Shown here piece by piece: positions 29,469 to 32,195 of a DNA stretch of 32,195 bases (position 1 is the first letter of the stretch; every line of letters begins with the position of its first letter). A program made the translations under genes and the position numbers. Source of the DNA: Streptomycetaceae bacterium (GTDB taxonomy: Bacteria > Actinomycetota > Actinomycetes > Nanopelagicales > Nanopelagicaceae); the NCBI GenBank assembly GCA_027488165.1, contig JAIYCF010000136.1, positions 1-32,195 of the forward strand. The letters are read 5' to 3'. Under the pieces are notes generated by a model, which saw only the letters and a program-made list of their open reading frames with translations, did not search any database and had not been told where the DNA came from.

Positions 29469-30841
29469 ACCGCACTATGTATGACTTAATCGGTCTTGCA
29501 GCCGGCGTCTGCTTCATCCTTGCTCTCAAAGGTTTATCTCACCCAAAGACCGCTCGTCGCGGAAATCTAATCGGTGCACTCGGTGCAACGATTGCAACCT
29601 TGGTTGTCTTTGCCTATAACGCGCCACTAAACAACCTTGGTTGGATCGTCGGCGCAATCGCAGTTGGTTCGCTGATTGGTGTGCCAGCAGCGCGCAGAGT
29701 TCAGATGACTCAGATGCCACAGCTTGTTGCGCTATTTAATGGCGTTGGTGGCGGTGCTGCAGCGCTGGTTGCAATTGTGGAATATCTTGCACTTGGCGAT
29801 GGTGCTTCAACTGCAGTCGTAATCTTTACCGTCTTCACTGTAGTTGTTGGTTGCGTCTCGTTCAGCGGTTCGATTATTACCTTCTTGAAACTTCAAGAGT
29901 TGATGACAACTCGTCCAGTTGTTTTCCCTGGTGGACGCTTTGTAATTGCCGCTACTTTGGCTGCGGTTCTAGGCGTTTCTGGTTGGGTTGTTGTTGCTCT
30001 TGGCACTACCCCGCTATTAATTCTGGCAGCGCTTTCGCTGCTATTCGGTGTTCTCTTCGTACTTCCAGTTGGTGGCGCAGATGTGCCGATCGTTATCTCA
30101 TTGCTTAACGCGTTTACCGGTCTAACAGTTGCGGCGAGCGGATACGTTCTTGATTCAACTCTTCTGATCATCGCCGGAACTTTGGTTGGTGCATCCGGAA
30201 CAATTCTTACCCGCTTGATGGCTGATGCGATGGGTCGCTCATTGTTTGGAACTTTGTTCGGTGCATTCACTGCAAAGCCACAAGATGCTGCAGCTGCTGG
30301 CGAAGAACGTCCAGTGCGTTCTGGTTCTCCAGATGACGTTGCCATTCTTCTTAACTATGCACGTCGCGTTGTGATAGTTCCTGGTTTCGGTTTAGCTGTT
30401 GCGCAAGCACAGCACACAGTGCGCGAACTCGCTGACTTGATGATCTCTAAGGGCATCGATGTTGCCTACGGAATCCACCCAGTTGCAGGTCGTATGCCAG
30501 GACATATGAACGTACTTCTCGCTGAAGCCAATGTTCCTTACGATCAATTAGCTGAAATGGATGAAGTTAACCCAACATTTGGTCAGACCGATGTGGCCAT
30601 TGTTATCGGTGCAAATGACGTGGTTAACCCTGCAGCGCAGACAACTCCAGGTTGCCCAATTTACGGAATGCCAATTTTGGAAGTTTCTAACTCTGCAAAT
30701 GTTATTTTCCTAAAGCGCTCAATGCGTCCGGGCTTTGCAGGTATTGAGAATGAACTTCTCTATGATCCAAAGACGATGTTGCTCTTTGGTGATGCCAAAG
30801 CTTCGCTAACTAAAGTTGTTAGCGCGCTCAAGGCTCTTTAA
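29465..30841 (+). CDS. pntB: NAD(P) transhydrogenase subunit beta
   Basis: 458 residues. About 270 residues of membrane domain II (helices with LFNGVGGGAAALVAI) lead into the NADP(H)-binding domain III, marked by VPGFGLAVAQAQH, GIHPVAGRMPGHMNVLLAEANVPYD and DVAIVIGANDVVNPAA. With pntAA and pntAB it uses proton entry to drive NADPH formation from NADH. It is convergent with trhO, with only 8 bases between stops and no strong terminator. Confidence 0.97.
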   Translation: MNRTMYDLIGLAAGVCFILALKGLSHPKTARRGNLIGALGATIATLVVFAYNAPLNNLGWIVGAIAVGSLIGVPAARRVQMTQMPQLVALFNGVGGGAAALVAIVEYLALGDGASTAVVIFTVFTVVVGCVSFSGSIITFLKLQELMTTRPVVFPGGRFVIAATLAAVLGVSGWVVVALGTTPLLILAALSLLFGVLFVLPVGGADVPIVISLLNAFTGLTVAASGYVLDSTLLIIAGTLVGASGTILTRLMADAMGRSLFGTLFGAFTAKPQDAAAAGEERPVRSGSPDDVAILLNYARRVVIVPGFGLAVAQAQHTVRELADLMISKGIDVAYGIHPVAGRMPGHMNVLLAEANVPYDQLAEMDEVNPTFGQTDVAIVIGANDVVNPAAQTTPGCPIYGMPILEVSNSANVIFLKRSMRPGFAGIENELLYDPKTMLLFGDAKASLTKVVSALKAL

Positions 30842-30849
30842 TAAATTAA

Positions 30850-31758
30850 CTAGCCAACCATCTCGGAGTCGCGCACTTTAGATTGATCGTGCGTGCACTT
30901 CGAGGTCGCTGGTAGATCGTTGCAGGAATCGCAGAGCAGGATTAATTCGTGGCAAGTCTTGGTGCGGCAATTGCGGAAGATCTTGCTTGGCGCCTGACAA
31001 ATTTCGCACTCACCAATGACTTTGGTCTTGGTTGAGAAATCAATCGCCATACGTGAGTCAAAGGTATAGAGCGAGCCTTCCCAAAGACCGTCATCGGCAA
31101 ATTTCTCACCGTATTTAACGATGCCACCGTCGATTTGATAGACCTCTTTAAATCCACGGTTCTTCATTACAACTGACAAGATCTCGCAGCGGATTCCGCC
31201 AGTGCAGTAAGTGACGACCGGCTTTTCCTTTAAGTGGTCGTACTTTCCACTTTCAATTTCGCGGACAAAATCACGTGAAGTATCTACATCAGGAACAATC
31301 GCGTTCTTAAACTTACCGATCTTGGCTTCAAATTGATTGCGGCCATCGAAGAAGACAACGTCATCGCCGCGTTCTTTAACTAGCTCATGAACCTGTTCTG
31401 GGCGAAGATGCTGACCGCCGCCGATGACACCCTTTTCATCAACTTTAATTTCATCAGGATTATCGAAGGCAACGAGTTCTTTCTTAACTGCTACATAAAG
31501 TTTTGGGAATTCATTTCCGGTGCCTTGCGACCACTTAAAGCCGATCTTCTTAAAGCCCGGATACTTCTTGGTGTACTTCACATATTTGCGAAGATCATCG
31601 ATGTCTCCACCGACTGTGCCGTTGATCCCTGTTGGAGAAATCAAAATACGGCCCTTTAGGTTTAACGCTTCGCAAAGATTTTTCTGCCAGAGTTGAATCG
31701 CGACAGGGTCAGCTATGGGTGTGAAGCCATAGTACAAAAGGACTTTCTGCGGATTCAT
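30850..31758 (-). CDS. trhO: tRNA uridine(34) hydroxylase TrhO (YceA, rhodanese family)
   Basis: 302 residues. TrhO hydroxylates U34 of some tRNAs, using oxygen, on the way to modified wobble uridines. The N-terminal UPF0176 domain reads VLLYYGFTPIADP through GRILISPTGINGTVGG. The rhodanese domain has the active-site C185 in TYCTGGIRCE, and the C-terminal Cys-rich zinc segment has CEICQAPSKIFRNCRTKTCHELILLCDSC. The ATG giving MNPQKV is preferred to the in-frame GTG two codons earlier because TAGAAT sits exactly six bases before it. Confidence 0.95.
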   Translation of the reverse strand: MNPQKVLLYYGFTPIADPVAIQLWQKNLCEALNLKGRILISPTGINGTVGGDIDDLRKYVKYTKKYPGFKKIGFKWSQGTGNEFPKLYVAVKKELVAFDNPDEIKVDEKGVIGGGQHLRPEQVHELVKERGDDVVFFDGRNQFEAKIGKFKNAIVPDVDTSRDFVREIESGKYDHLKEKPVVTYCTGGIRCEILSVVMKNRGFKEVYQIDGGIVKYGEKFADDGLWEGSLYTFDSRMAIDFSTKTKVIGECEICQAPSKIFRNCRTKTCHELILLCDSCNDLPATSKCTHDQSKVRDSEMVG

Positions 31759-31764
31759 GAGCAC

Positions 31765-31770
31765 ATTCTA
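31765..31770 (-). promoter_or_regulatory. Candidate -10 element of leaderless trhO
   Basis: TAGAAT, then GTGCTC, then ATG at 31758. No Shine-Dalgarno. The upstream 150 bases hold the paired repeats. Confidence 0.5.
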
Positions 31771-31793
31771 ACTCTTCCAAACCGGCGCAAAAG

Positions 31794-31836
31794 TCCGTCG
31801 GCGACTGAAAAGATAACTACACAGTCGCCTCATGAA
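31794..31836. repeat. Copy 1 of a 43-bp intergenic repeat, containing an 8-bp stem
   Basis: It matches the copy at 31869-31911 at 40 of 43 positions, in the same orientation, 75 bases apart. It contains arms GGCGACTG and CAGTCGCC around a 14-base loop, AAAAGATAACTACA. This copy also lies inside a further 8-bp inverted repeat, CGGCGCAA (31783-31790) and TTGCGCCG (31841-31848), giving nested stems. Confidence 0.85.
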
Positions 31837-31868
31837 CTTATTGCGCCGCATAGATCAGTCAGTCAACC

Positions 31869-31911
31869 TCCATCGGCAACTGAAAAGATAACTACACAGT
31901 CGCCTCTTGAA
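31869..31911. repeat. Copy 2 of the 43-bp intergenic repeat
   Basis: It has the same loop AAAAGATAACTACA and right arm CAGTCGCC, but the left arm is GGCAACTG, which breaks one stem pair. The 28 bases from ACTG onward are identical to copy 1. It lies 8 bases from the pirin stop. The 32 bases between the two copies are not repeated. Confidence 0.85.
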
Positions 31912-31919
31912 GGTTTCCC

Positions 31920-32195
31920 TTACTTCTCTTGCAGCTCAGTCGGAGCGTTATGGACGTCCAGAACATCACCGCTGAGTTTGTCGGTGCGGTTCACAGGACG
32001 CTTGGCATCTTCCTTATAAATCGCAGGGATTGAGCCAAGTAAACCCTTCTGGAAATCTTCGAATGCTTGTAGTACTTCGCGCTTGGTATTCATTACAAAT
32101 GGCCCCATCCAGGCAACAGGTTCCTTGATTGGTTGGCCACCGAGAATAAATAGTTCAAGGTTTGGTGAACGAGTTTCTTGGTTATTGGCAGCGCG
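31920..32195 (-). CDS. Pirin-family protein, C-terminal part, cut by the window edge
   Basis: The last 91 codons are present and the frame is open to the right edge. The segment ELFILGGQPIKEPVAWMGPFVMNT and the following helix REVLQAFEDFQKGLLG are the classic pirin C-terminal signature (Pirin_C cupin). Pirins are iron-binding cupins with roles ranging from quercetin dioxygenase to regulator; which applies here cannot be told because the N-terminal metal site is outside the window. It is upstream of trhO on the same strand. Confidence 0.9.
   Translation of the reverse strand, partial: RAANNQETRSPNLELFILGGQPIKEPVAWMGPFVMNTKREVLQAFEDFQKGLLGSIPAIYKEDAKRPVNRTDKLSGDVLDVHNAPTELQEK

Noticed and set aside
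30829..30862. AT-rich dyad (TTAAT/ATTAA flanked by GGCT/AGCC) between the pntB and trhO stops.
   Set aside because: The loop is only two bases and the stem is weak and interrupted, so it is not a convincing terminator.
31783..31911. Reading the paired repeats as a CRISPR array.
   Set aside because: Only two repeats, three mismatches, one spacer and no cas gene in the window. Kept as a repeat of unknown type.
31693..32019. Plus-strand open frame of 108 codons that translates the paired repeats as a 25-residue periodic peptide (SATEKITTQSP twice).
   Set aside because: It runs antisense to the start of trhO and the end of pirin, both well supported, and has no ribosome site or promoter. The 75-base spacing being a multiple of three is probably coincidence.

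Overview
The window looks like a contiguous chromosomal piece of a small-genome, free-living freshwater actinobacterium. The best match is the acI lineage (Nanopelagicales, 'Ca. Planktophila'/'Ca. Nanopelagicus' type). The reasons are a green-type actinorhodopsin, very short intergenic gaps, 1-4 base gene overlaps, roughly balanced base composition with AT-rich spacers, and two gene blocks in the order known from Mycobacterium and Streptomyces. The lineage call is inference from gene content, not from a marker tree. No insertion sequence, prophage or cas gene was seen, and no gene-free stretch exceeds 300 bases; the largest gap is 14557-14822.

Region 1 (1-12.9 kb, minus strand) reads, in transcription order, xylA, argS, lysA, hom, thrC, thrB, rho, a small secreted Lys/Pro/Ala-rich protein, rpmE, prfA, prmC, a Sua5-family gene and the start of a probable glyA. 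It combines aspartate-family amino-acid synthesis with transcription termination and translation release. Apart from xylA and the secreted protein, this is the classical actinobacterial order.

Region 2 (13-20.3 kb, mixed strands) holds tRNA-Leu(UAG), a small helix-hairpin-helix protein, a small membrane protein, actinorhodopsin, an MFS exporter, a hemolysin III/PAQR protein, a coiled-coil protein with a basic tail, an acyltransferase-3/SGNH cell-envelope enzyme, and an unusual membrane protein with a histone-H1-like basic half and an FN3-like extracellular half.

Region 3 (20.3-27 kb, minus strand) reads DUF3039, a secreted GH18 glycosidase, clpS, DUF2017, mec, cysO, cysM, murI, rph and rdgB. 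It is a condensed version of the M. tuberculosis Rv1331-Rv1341 block and encodes the CysO thiocarboxylate route to cysteine.

Region 4 (27-32.2 kb) has argF and the three-gene proton-translocating transhydrogenase pntAA-pntAB-pntB on the plus strand, then trhO and the 3' end of a pirin gene on the minus strand. A pair of near-identical 43-bp repeats lies between trhO and pirin.

The strongest unexplained signal is regulatory. At least eleven genes have TANNNT exactly 6 or 7 bases before an ATG/GTG, which is the geometry of leaderless transcription. Five of these also share a near-identical CTTGCCC-type stretch between that motif and the start codon. This also settles several start codons.
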